Below are positions 17,769 to 26,795 of a DNA stretch of 64,000 nucleotides, piece by piece. Below the pieces are notes generated by a model. The model was given only the letters and a program-made list of their open reading frames with translations. It searched no databases and was not told where the DNA came from. The number at the start of each line of letters is the position of its first letter. Within the stretch, counting starts at the first letter, position 1. Location of the stretch: positions 5,674-69,673 of the forward strand of contig JBOFCM010000189.1 of assembly GCA_051646055.1 (NCBI GenBank), given 5' to 3'. A program made the position numbers and the translations under genes. Source of the DNA: JAGNZR01 sp051646055 (lineage in GTDB: Bacteria; Fusobacteriota; Fusobacteriia; Fusobacteriales; Fusobacteriaceae).

Positions 17769-19112
17769 ATGAATATAATAGAGTTTATAAAAAAGACCTC
17801 CTCTTCAAGAAAGATGATTCTCGCTTTTTTGGGAGCAGCTTTTTTAGGAAGTTTAATTTTAATGTTACCTTTTTGTCTTCAAGCGGGGCAAAAAATTAGT
17901 TTTTTAACGGCATTATTTACAATAACTTCAGCCATATGTGTAACAGGACTTTCTGTTGTAGATGTAAGCAAAGTTTTTTCGGTCCCGGGACAGATTGTGA
18001 TTCTTATCTTTATCCAGCTAGGCGGATTGGGGATAATGACCTTTTCATCCATGCTTTTTCTGATTGCAGGAAAGAAGATGACTTTTCATGAAAGGATGGT
18101 CCTTAGAGATGAAAGAAATGCTGATTCAGGAGAGATAACAGATTTTATAAAGAAAATTTTTAGCACAGTATTTATAATTGAAACTATAGGAGCTTTTATT
18201 TTGACTATGATTTTTATGGATAAAATGCAATATAGTTTTCAAAAAGCTCTATATTATGGCGTTTTTCATTCGGTGTCGGCTTTCTGTAATGCAGGATTTT
18301 CGTTGTACAGTGACTCCCTTGAAAGTTTTTCGAAAAATGGAATTTTAAATCTGACCATTGCCTATCTTATAATTTTGGGTGGAATAGGATTCGCAGTTAT
18401 AAATTCTTTTATTATGGCGATAAGAAAGGATATAAAGAGATTTAATCTGACATCTAAACTAGCTATATTTATCTCCATAATCTTAACTTTTGGAGGGATG
18501 TTACTGATATTTATATTGGAATATAACAATCCTGCTACCATAGGAAATATGAAATTTATAGATAAAGGTATAGCTAGTTTTTTTCAGAGTGTAACACTGA
18601 GAACAGCTGGGTTTAATACCATTCCTATAGGGGCTATGGAGAGTGGAACTATATTTCTTTCCTGTATTCTCATGTTTATAGGAGCTTCACCAGGATCGAC
18701 AGGTGGTGGAATAAAAACTACCACTTTAGGTGTGTTGGCTTTTTATGTTATGGGAGTAGTCAGAGGAAGAGAGAATATAGAGATGTTCAACAGAAGTATA
18801 GCATGGGATATTTTGAATCGTGCCCTGGCAATACTGGTAATATCCATAGTTTATGTAGGGGCTGTCATACTTTTGATATTGACCAGTGACGGATTTAGGT
18901 TTGAACAGATTGTGTTTGAGGTTATATCGGCATTTGCAACTGTAGGATTATCTATGGGTATAACTTCTGAATTGTCTATATTTGCAAGAATACTTATTAT
19001 AATGACAATGTTTATAGGAAGATTGGGGCCATTGACTTTTGCTCTGGCAATAGGGGAAACAAAAAGAAAAGAGAGATTTGCATATCCAAAAGAGAATATT
19101 CTTGTGGGATAG
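17769..19112 (+). CDS. ktrB: Potassium uptake channel subunit, KtrB/TrkH family
   Basis: A 447-residue membrane protein with the fourfold membrane-pore-membrane layout of KtrB/TrkH. The pore loops are visible around AICVTGLS, SAFCNAGFS, TLRTAGFNT and SAFATVGLS, and the gating loop GASPGSTGGGIKTTT is present. It conducts K+ and is gated by the cytoplasmic KtrA ring. The size and the paired single-RCK partner favour KtrB over TrkH. The start is ATG 17769 after TTAGGGGAA; ktrA follows 9 bases later. Confidence 0.93.
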   Translation: MNIIEFIKKTSSSRKMILAFLGAAFLGSLILMLPFCLQAGQKISFLTALFTITSAICVTGLSVVDVSKVFSVPGQIVILIFIQLGGLGIMTFSSMLFLIAGKKMTFHERMVLRDERNADSGEITDFIKKIFSTVFIIETIGAFILTMIFMDKMQYSFQKALYYGVFHSVSAFCNAGFSLYSDSLESFSKNGILNLTIAYLIILGGIGFAVINSFIMAIRKDIKRFNLTSKLAIFISIILTFGGMLLIFILEYNNPATIGNMKFIDKGIASFFQSVTLRTAGFNTIPIGAMESGTIFLSCILMFIGASPGSTGGGIKTTTLGVLAFYVMGVVRGRENIEMFNRSIAWDILNRALAILVISIVYVGAVILLILTSDGFRFEQIVFEVISAFATVGLSMGITSELSIFARILIIMTMFIGRLGPLTFALAIGETKRKERFAYPKENILVG

Positions 19113-19121
19113 GGAGGAAAT

Positions 19122-19778
19122 ATGAAGCAATATTTGGTTGTAGGATTGGGAAGATTTGGTTCGAGTATAGCTCAGACTCTTTACGAGTCCAATGAAGAGG
19201 TTTTGGCGATAGATATAAATAGCGACAGAGTTCAGAGTGTTATAAATGAAAAAATGGTTGAAAATGCCATAGTATTAGATGCAACAGATAGCACGACTTT
19301 AACTGAGCTTGGAGTAGAAAATTATAATATAGCTTTTGTGTGTATAGGTGAGATAGAGGAAAGTATAATGGTCACCTTAAACTTGAAAGAACTAGGAGTT
19401 CCTAAAATTATAGCTAAGGCTGTTACTAAAAGCCACGGAAAAGTTTTAGCTAAAATAGGTGCTAATAAAGTAATATATCCTGAAGAGTACATGGGAAGAA
19501 GGGTAGCACAGTTATCCATGGAACCAAACATGATTGAGCATGTGAGATTTTCACAGAATTTTCTTCTAGTAGAGATCAAATCTCCTTCTATCTTCTGGGA
19601 TAAGACACTGATAGAGTCAGAAATAAGAAAAAATTATAATGCCACGGTTGTAGGAATAAAAAAAGAAGATGAAAGTTTTCAGCCTAACCCTAGTGCATAT
19701 ACTAAAATAGAAAAAGGAGATACGCTCCTTCTTATAACTGATGCAAAAACAGCTGAAGTTTTAGAAAATTTAAAATAA
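19122..19778 (+). CDS. ktrA: Potassium uptake regulator, RCK domain protein
   Basis: A 218-residue cytoplasmic regulator. An N-terminal Rossmann RCK_N domain opens with VVGLGRFGSSIAQTL, and Asp-rich AIDINSDR binds the adenine nucleotide. An RCK_C (TrkA-C) domain follows from about residue 140. One RCK unit (not two as in TrkA) makes this KtrA-like. ATP/ADP and often c-di-AMP act on it in relatives. The start is ATG 19122 after GGGAGG. Confidence 0.93.
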   Translation: MKQYLVVGLGRFGSSIAQTLYESNEEVLAIDINSDRVQSVINEKMVENAIVLDATDSTTLTELGVENYNIAFVCIGEIEESIMVTLNLKELGVPKIIAKAVTKSHGKVLAKIGANKVIYPEEYMGRRVAQLSMEPNMIEHVRFSQNFLLVEIKSPSIFWDKTLIESEIRKNYNATVVGIKKEDESFQPNPSAYTKIEKGDTLLLITDAKTAEVLENLK

Positions 19779-19801
19779 AAAAATTAATCTATGGAGGCAA
19801 A

Positions 19802-21694
19802 ATGCAAAAATTTGATGTAATAGTTGTAGGAGCCGGACATGCAGGGTGTGAAGCTGCACTGGCTGCTGCCAGAATGGGAATGAAAACAGCTATATTTACC
19901 ATAACTTTAGATAATATAGGGACTATGTCCTGCAATCCTTCTCTAGGAGGTCCTGCAAAATCTCATCTTGTAAAAGAGATAGACGCTTTGGGGGGCGAAA
20001 TTGGAAGAAATATAGATAAAACTTTTATTCAGATAAGAGTTCTTAACACTAAAAAAGGTCCTGCAGTACGTTCTTTGAGAGCACAGGCGGATAAACAGCT
20101 CTACAGAATGGAAATGAAAAAAACTATAGAAAATTGTGAAAATCTGGAAACTATCCAGGGAATCGTCACAGAAGTTGTAGTAGAAAATGGAAAAGCGGTA
20201 GGAATAAAAACAAAAGAGGGAGTTACTTATGAGGGGAAAACAGTAATAATAGCTGCTGGAACCTTTATGAGAGGACTTATACATATAGGAGAAAATCAGT
20301 TTAAAGGTGGGAGAATGGGAGAGCTTTCTTCAGAAGAACTTCCAGTGTCCCTGGCAGCTACAGGTCTTAGAATGGGAAGATTTAAAACTGGAACTCCAGC
20401 AAGAATAGATGCAAGAACAATCGATTACTCCAAAATAGAGGAACAGCCTGGAGATGATACACTTCTTAAATTTTCTAACAGAACAGATGATAGAGAAGTT
20501 ATCGGAAGGAAACAGATATCATGTCATATAGTATTTACTAATCCAGATGTTCATAAAACTATAACAGATAATAAAGACAGATCTCCTCTTTTTAATGGTG
20601 CAATAGCAGGAACAGGACCAAGATACTGCCCTTCGATTGAGGACAAAGTTTACAGATATGCAGAGAAGGACAGGCATCATCTTTTTTTAGAAAAAGAGGG
20701 ATATGATACTAACGAAGTATATATAAGTGGCTTTTCAACATCTCTTCCTACTGATGTCCAGTATGAGATGCTGAGAAAAATACCAGGTCTTGAAAACTCA
20801 AAAATAATGAGATATGGATATGCAATAGAATATGATTATGTGGATCCTCAGGAACTAAAATATTCTTTGGAAACAAAAAAAGTTGAAAATCTTTTCTTAG
20901 CAGGTCAGATAAATGGAACTTCAGGATATGAAGAAGCAGCTTCTCAAGGAATAATTGCAGGTATAAATGCCGTAAGAAAAATTGAGGGAAAAGATCCTGT
21001 GGTTTTAGACAGAGCAGAATCATATATAGGAACGTTGATTGATGACCTGGTATCTAAGGGGACCAATGAACCATATAGAATGTTCACAGCAAGAAGCGAG
21101 TACAGACTTCACTTAAGGGAGGACAATGCAGATCTGAGATTATCTAAAACTGGATATGAAATTGGACTTCTCTCTAAAAGTGATTATGAAAGAGTCTTAG
21201 AAAAAGAGAGAAATGTTAACGAAATAATAGAAAAACTGAAGTATCAGCACGTAGGAAGCAGAAATGAAAGAGTAAACGAAGTACTTACGAGAGCAGGGGA
21301 ACCAGAAATAAGATCTGGGCTTACGCTTTTCGAGATACTCAGACGTCCAGATGTGACCTATAGAGATATAAAATATATAGCGGAAATTATAGAAAATTTC
21401 CAACTGGGAAATTTTGCTGATGATACAGAATATCAGGCGGAAGTTCAGGTTAAATATTCAGGATATATTGAAAAATCTTTGAAGATGATAGAGAAGCATA
21501 AAAATTTAGAGAATAAAAAAATTCCTCAGGATTTAGATTATGATTCTATAGGAAGTATACCTAAGGAAGCTAAAGATAAACTGAAAGCGGTAAGACCTAT
21601 GAATATCGGTCAGGCCTCTAGAATATCGGGAGTTTCCCCAGCAGATATCCAGGTGCTGTTGATTCATTTAAAATTAAAGGAGAACCAGGGATGA
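19802..21694 (+). CDS. mnmG: tRNA uridine-34 carboxymethylaminomethyl modification FAD enzyme
   Basis: A 630-residue FAD protein that, with MnmE, makes the cmnm5 modification at wobble uridine 34. The FAD motif VVGAGHAGCEAALAAARMG lies at the N terminus. CNPSLGGPAKSHLVKEIDALGG, GTFMRGLIHIG and GTSGYEEAASQG are characteristic, and the C-terminal helical domain is complete (PADIQVLLIHLK). The start is ATG 19802 after GGAGG. The stop overlaps the rsmG start (ATGA). mnmE is not in the window. Confidence 0.97.
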   Translation: MQKFDVIVVGAGHAGCEAALAAARMGMKTAIFTITLDNIGTMSCNPSLGGPAKSHLVKEIDALGGEIGRNIDKTFIQIRVLNTKKGPAVRSLRAQADKQLYRMEMKKTIENCENLETIQGIVTEVVVENGKAVGIKTKEGVTYEGKTVIIAAGTFMRGLIHIGENQFKGGRMGELSSEELPVSLAATGLRMGRFKTGTPARIDARTIDYSKIEEQPGDDTLLKFSNRTDDREVIGRKQISCHIVFTNPDVHKTITDNKDRSPLFNGAIAGTGPRYCPSIEDKVYRYAEKDRHHLFLEKEGYDTNEVYISGFSTSLPTDVQYEMLRKIPGLENSKIMRYGYAIEYDYVDPQELKYSLETKKVENLFLAGQINGTSGYEEAASQGIIAGINAVRKIEGKDPVVLDRAESYIGTLIDDLVSKGTNEPYRMFTARSEYRLHLREDNADLRLSKTGYEIGLLSKSDYERVLEKERNVNEIIEKLKYQHVGSRNERVNEVLTRAGEPEIRSGLTLFEILRRPDVTYRDIKYIAEIIENFQLGNFADDTEYQAEVQVKYSGYIEKSLKMIEKHKNLENKKIPQDLDYDSIGSIPKEAKDKLKAVRPMNIGQASRISGVSPADIQVLLIHLKLKENQG

Positions 21695-22395
21695 GAGATT
21701 ATTTGAAAAAAGGAATTGAGATTATAGGAGCAGAGAGAATAGATGAAGCTAAAATAGATAATCTTATGAAATACTTAAAGCTCCTTACAGAGTATAATGC
21801 ACATACAAATCTTACAGCCATAAGGGATGAGAAAGAGATGCTGGAAAAGCATTTTATAGATTCTCTTCTTCTCCAGAATTATATTCAGAAGGAAGATAAA
21901 AACGCTATGGATATAGGAACAGGTGCTGGCTTTCCAGGAATGGTACTGGCAATTTGTAATCCCCATATAAAATTCACTCTCATGGATTCGGTTGGAAAAA
22001 AGACAAAATTTTTAGAGTATGTAAAAGAACAGCTTAATCTAGAAAATGTAGAAGTTATAAATATGAGGGCTGAAGAATTTATAAATGATGAAAATCGTGA
22101 ATCTTATGATTTGGGACTTTGCAGAGGAGTATCACAGCTTCCTACAATCTTAGAATATATGATACCTTTCTTAAAAACTCAAGGAAGGTTTCTTATACAG
22201 AAAAGTCCTGATACTGGGGAAGAGGCTAAGGCGTCCAATGCACTTGAAATACTTAACAGCACCATTGAGGCAGAATACAATTTGAACTTACCCTACTGTA
22301 AGGATGGAAGAAAAGTTATAATTGTCAGAAAAATAGGGATCACAGATAAAAAATACCCGAGAAAAACAGGTATTCCACTAAAAAGACCACTGTAG
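21691..22395 (+). CDS. rsmG: 16S rRNA G527 N7-methyltransferase
   Basis: A 234-residue SAM-dependent methyltransferase for G527 of 16S rRNA. The SAM motif AMDIGTGAGFPGMVLA is intact, followed by DSVGKKTKFLEYV and CRGVSQLPTILEY. The pairing with mnmG (gidA-gidB) is widely conserved. It begins at an ATGA overlap with mnmG after AAAGGAG. Confidence 0.95.
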   Translation: MRDYLKKGIEIIGAERIDEAKIDNLMKYLKLLTEYNAHTNLTAIRDEKEMLEKHFIDSLLLQNYIQKEDKNAMDIGTGAGFPGMVLAICNPHIKFTLMDSVGKKTKFLEYVKEQLNLENVEVINMRAEEFINDENRESYDLGLCRGVSQLPTILEYMIPFLKTQGRFLIQKSPDTGEEAKASNALEILNSTIEAEYNLNLPYCKDGRKVIIVRKIGITDKKYPRKTGIPLKRPL

Positions 22396-22425
22396 TATAA
22401 TGAAAAAAATAGGGAGGTGAGCAGA

Positions 22426-25400
22426 GTGAAAAAAGTGATAAGAGGAATAAAAAACATAGTAAGAGATAGCAGAGTAAGAGCTCTGCTCTCTCTTTTTTTT
22501 ATTTTTACAGGAATAGCAGTTACAGCTATAATGAACTTGGGATATACAGTGGCACTTATATTATCTCTGGCACTGAAGCCTACTTTTCATATAGAGGAGA
22601 TAAAATTTTTAGAATGGGGAAAAATAGCTGGAAAAAATATTGAATTGATATATGAAAATCAAAAAATAGTGGCGGCACCCAATGTATATATTGAATATGA
22701 AATTAAGGGCCCGGTTAAAGACTGGCTTAAGAAAATAAGTGTTGAAAATCCTGAAGTTTTAATAGAAAGAAAAGACTCGGATGTAAATATAGTAAGGGCT
22801 TTTTCAACTGGAGGAAGTGGAAAAAGTGGAACAGGAGTCCCACTTGGAATAATAGAAGTAGATGGTGGGAATCTGACCTTTAGAGATCTCTCTTATGAGG
22901 TGCCTATTGAAAAAAAACTTGAAAAAATTCAAGGATATGTGAGTTTTGATAGAGTTGAAGGAATAGATCTTCTTTTTTCAGGAGAAGATGGAAATGAGAA
23001 AGCTACTTATAGTTTTAATAATCTTACAGAAGATTATGATATGAATATTAAATTGGAAAATATACAGATAGATACATCTCTTCTTCAGTACGGTTATTAT
23101 TACGAACCTATACAGTATAAGGGTGGAAGAGTGGATTTGGATCTCACAATCTCTCCAAGAGGATTAGAGGGATCTGCCAATTTAAGAGAGGCTACCATAG
23201 AATATGCAGATTTTTTGCAACCAATTGAAAATGTAAATGGAAAAGTCAGTTTTTTAGGAAAAAAAATACTCATAAAAGCTGATTTTGAAATTTTTTCTCA
23301 AAAGAAAAAATTTGATCTAGATTTTGATTTCGAGAATGGAATGGATGCAAAGATAAATTTGGGGAAAATGAGTATGTCCCAACTCCAAAATTACAAGCTT
23401 TTAAAAGATATACCTCTAAATAAAATTCCTATGGATGTTGAAAATCTTGCGGTGATTTTGAAGTTAGATAGTGAGAGTAAATTTTCATTGGGTGTAGATT
23501 ATATTTTTTCAGATGGAGATTTTGGGCAATTTCAGCTTAAAAATGCTAGGGGAGGCCTAATCTATTCTGAGGAAGATGTAAAATTTGATTTTCTTAAAGC
23601 TGAAGGATTCTTAAATGGACTTAAAAAAGATATTTCTATATCTGGAAAATTAAAAAATGAACAGTTGGGAATAGAGTATCAGATAGAAAATTTTCAGGGA
23701 GAAGTGAACCTTTTCTTTTCAGAGGAGTACTTGAGATTTATAAGTAAAAAAGGGATAGTGAAGGGAGAAGGACTTTTTGATTACGAAAGTAAAATCCTTT
23801 CTATGATAGGTGATGAAAGTCAAATACAGGAAATATCAGACCCGCTCATCATATATGATATAAAAAACACAAATCTAGAATCTTTCCAAGGTGAATGGGC
23901 ACTGGATTTGTTGGGAGTTGCTACTCTGAAATTGATAGGAACTGGAGAAAATAATGAGATATATTTTAATGAAATACAGGTGCTGCAGGCAGATAAAAGA
24001 GTATTGCTTGGAGAGGGAGAACTGGATATATCTAAGATGTATTATCATTTAAGTTATGAAAGTGAAAATTTTGAGTATAATTATCCCTTGGATGGGGAAG
24101 TGCTAGGGATTAAAATTAATTCGGTTGGGGATTTGAAAGGAAGCGGAAAAGAGTTTAGATTTGATTCCGAAGGAACAGTAGAAAGTATAAATTATGGAAA
24201 GTATGGGGTAAATGGATTGAAATATAGTTTGAAATTAGATCAGAATAAGCTTCAAATTCTGAATGTTTCGAATAATATTTTGACAATAAATGGTAATTAT
24301 AATATAATTCAAAGGGAATTATATCTAGATTATGAGATGAGAAACCTTAAGAATGATTACCTGAAAATAGATGATATCAGGTTTAATATTGGAGAGGGGA
24401 GAGGATATTTCAGAAAAAATGGAGAGGGGATTCGTGCTGAGCTGGATTTGAGTGACTCGAAAATATATCTTTTTGAGGAAAATTCTTTAGGAATCCAAGG
24501 TAAGATTTTATATGATAACGGACTTATGAGCTGGAAAAATTTAACTTTGAATAAAAACTCAAAAACATCGGGTCAGTATGACCTAGAAACTTTAGAGTAT
24601 TCTCTGACAGCCAACATTTTTGAAACCAATCTTTCGCAGTATATTCAGGATAAAAATTTTAAGTACAGGCTTATTGGACAATTTTCAGCTGTAGGAACTA
24701 GAAAATCCATAGAAGCTAAAGGTCTTTTTACAGTGGATGATCTTTTTTTTAAAGGAGAAAGAGTAGGAAAATTAAAAGGGAACTTGACATACAGTGGAGA
24801 AGACTTTTTAAAAGGTGTATTAGGAATAGAGAGGATAGATTTTATAAGATACAGAGAACCTGTTTTTGGAATAACGGGAAAGATAGATTTAGAATCAGAA
24901 ATGATAAATCTGAATCTAGATGAAAAAAATATTTCGATAGAATCTGTGTATAAAGAATCTCCTTTTAAAGGTGAATTCTCTCTCAAAAGTAATATGGTAG
25001 GAAATTTTAATGAACCTAAATTTTCGTTTCAAATCGATTCAAAAAAAGTTACTGTAGAGGATTTTAAATTTTATAATATAAATTTAGGAGTAAATGGGGA
25101 TTTCCAAAAGATTTATATAGACGATCTTAGTTTTAACTACTTAGAAAATAAGATGGAAATAAAGGGGTATTACGACATAAAAAATTCTCAGTACCTTGTA
25201 AAATTAGATTCCAAAGAGATAGATCTCAATTTTTTAAATCTTTTAGCAAAAAAGTCACCTGTAAAAGAGATTGGTGGAGAAGCAGGAATGAATCTCACTC
25301 TCTCTAACCGTGAAAATCATGGAAGCTTTAGAGGAGAAGGAATATCGTTTTCCCTGGATGAATCCAGGATAAAAGGCGAAAATATCGATTTTGATCTCTC

Positions 25401-26763
25401 GTTGACAGGAAAAAGAATAGAAATTAAAAATTTATCTGGAAAAATAAACAATGGAACAGGAGAAATAGCTGGATATTTCAATATTCCATCTCTTTTAGAG
25501 ATAAATCAGAATTCTGATTTTTATAAGAAGCTAGATTATAATCTTTCTATGAAACTGAAAGAAGTGGATTATAGTTTGGGGAAAGAATTGAGAATGCTTT
25601 TAAATTCAGAACTGAAATTTTCTGAAAATAAACTTTCTGGAAAAATCGATTTTATAGAGGGAGATATAAAAGGTATCCCTGGAATTGGTGAAGGAATATC
25701 GGTTTTGGGAATTTTAAAAAAAATAATACTAACAGCGATTCCAGTGAGGTTCGGAGAGAGAGAATCTGTTGATGAGGAGTACGAAAGCGAGATTGCAGCA
25801 GCTCAGGAGATGGGAGTAGATTTAGATTTTAAAATCATAAAAGGCATAAATGTGGATATTCCAAATATTTGGAATATCTTAGAAGAGATAAAAGGAAAAG
25901 TAATCGGTGGAGGAAAACTTTCCGGACAGCTGAACAAACTCAATTTTATAGGTCAGATTGAGGTTGATAAGGGAGAGTTTATTCTAGGAGAAAATGATTT
26001 CAAAATTTCTACAGGAAGGCTTGTATTTAATGATCTTGAAGATTACCTTCCTAATTTGAATCCTATACTTAGCTTTGAAGCTAAATCTCCAGTTGAAAAT
26101 ACAGAGATATCCCTTACAGGAGAGATAAAATCTTTGAATTTTAGAATAAAAAATAATAATCAGTCTTCTTCAGGAACGTTAGCTTCGCTATTTAACTCTG
26201 AAGAGAGATATAGTGAAGAAAATAATAGAATAGGGCCATCGGCAACTATTATAAAAAACCTTTTAGGAGCACAGCTTACCAATTCTTTTCTTTCTCCCAC
26301 ATCAAGGGCACTGAAGAAAATTTTCGGATTATCCAAACTGAGAATAACTGCTGATATAACAGATACGTTTAGTGATCTAGAGTCAGAGGGAGATAAAAAT
26401 AACCAGACGAATTTTAACTTCGGAATAAAAATTGTCGCTGAAGATAAAATATACAAAGATAAACTTTTTGTAGTGGCAGATGCGAGAATAACTGGAGCTA
26501 GTGACGAAGAAAACAAAAGGAGCAGGTATAGTGGATACAATAATTTCGATAGATATAGTGCGGGATTAGAGTACAGATATACTGAAGGTCAATCCTTGGG
26601 AATCGGGGTTCAAAATGAAGGTGAAGATGGTTATGGCAGCGAAAATCAAAAAATAAAAAAAGAAAAATTAAATTATTATATTGACTTTAAGATAGAGAAA
26701 AAGTATGATAGTCTTATGGAAATATATACAGGGATAATAAAAAATATTCTCCCTAAAAAATAG
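22426..26763 (+). CDS. tamB: TamB-like translocation and assembly protein (DUF490/AsmA-like)
   Basis: A very long (1445-residue) envelope protein. One N-terminal transmembrane anchor (about residues 20-50) is followed by well over 1000 residues of beta-rich, low-cysteine sequence typical of the periplasm-spanning TamB/AsmA groove, and a C-terminal DUF490 domain (about 1090-1445). Such proteins are thought to carry phospholipid to, or help assemble proteins in, the outer membrane. I choose GTG 22426 because GGGAGG ends 8 bases before it; an upstream GTG at 22417 would lie in that Shine-Dalgarno. bamA follows after 32 bases. Confidence 0.85.
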   Translation: MKKVIRGIKNIVRDSRVRALLSLFFIFTGIAVTAIMNLGYTVALILSLALKPTFHIEEIKFLEWGKIAGKNIELIYENQKIVAAPNVYIEYEIKGPVKDWLKKISVENPEVLIERKDSDVNIVRAFSTGGSGKSGTGVPLGIIEVDGGNLTFRDLSYEVPIEKKLEKIQGYVSFDRVEGIDLLFSGEDGNEKATYSFNNLTEDYDMNIKLENIQIDTSLLQYGYYYEPIQYKGGRVDLDLTISPRGLEGSANLREATIEYADFLQPIENVNGKVSFLGKKILIKADFEIFSQKKKFDLDFDFENGMDAKINLGKMSMSQLQNYKLLKDIPLNKIPMDVENLAVILKLDSESKFSLGVDYIFSDGDFGQFQLKNARGGLIYSEEDVKFDFLKAEGFLNGLKKDISISGKLKNEQLGIEYQIENFQGEVNLFFSEEYLRFISKKGIVKGEGLFDYESKILSMIGDESQIQEISDPLIIYDIKNTNLESFQGEWALDLLGVATLKLIGTGENNEIYFNEIQVLQADKRVLLGEGELDISKMYYHLSYESENFEYNYPLDGEVLGIKINSVGDLKGSGKEFRFDSEGTVESINYGKYGVNGLKYSLKLDQNKLQILNVSNNILTINGNYNIIQRELYLDYEMRNLKNDYLKIDDIRFNIGEGRGYFRKNGEGIRAELDLSDSKIYLFEENSLGIQGKILYDNGLMSWKNLTLNKNSKTSGQYDLETLEYSLTANIFETNLSQYIQDKNFKYRLIGQFSAVGTRKSIEAKGLFTVDDLFFKGERVGKLKGNLTYSGEDFLKGVLGIERIDFIRYREPVFGITGKIDLESEMINLNLDEKNISIESVYKESPFKGEFSLKSNMVGNFNEPKFSFQIDSKKVTVEDFKFYNINLGVNGDFQKIYIDDLSFNYLENKMEIKGYYDIKNSQYLVKLDSKEIDLNFLNLLAKKSPVKEIGGEAGMNLTLSNRENHGSFRGEGISFSLDESRIKGENIDFDLSLTGKRIEIKNLSGKINNGTGEIAGYFNIPSLLEINQNSDFYKKLDYNLSMKLKEVDYSLGKELRMLLNSELKFSENKLSGKIDFIEGDIKGIPGIGEGISVLGILKKIILTAIPVRFGERESVDEEYESEIAAAQEMGVDLDFKIIKGINVDIPNIWNILEEIKGKVIGGGKLSGQLNKLNFIGQIEVDKGEFILGENDFKISTGRLVFNDLEDYLPNLNPILSFEAKSPVENTEISLTGEIKSLNFRIKNNNQSSSGTLASLFNSEERYSEENNRIGPSATIIKNLLGAQLTNSFLSPTSRALKKIFGLSKLRITADITDTFSDLESEGDKNNQTNFNFGIKIVAEDKIYKDKLFVVADARITGASDEENKRSRYSGYNNFDRYSAGLEYRYTEGQSLGIGVQNEGEDGYGSENQKIKKEKLNYYIDFKIEKKYDSLMEIYTGIIKNILPKK

Positions 26764-26795
26764 AAAAGAACAAACAAAAGGATGGAGGACAGTCA

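Noticed and set aside
19144..19165. tRNA-like GGTTCGAGT
   Set aside because: It lies in the ktrA coding sequence and no acceptor or anticodon stem can be drawn around it.
22417..22425. GTG 22417 as tamB start
   Set aside because: It overlaps the GGGAGG ribosome site; GTG 22426 has proper spacing.
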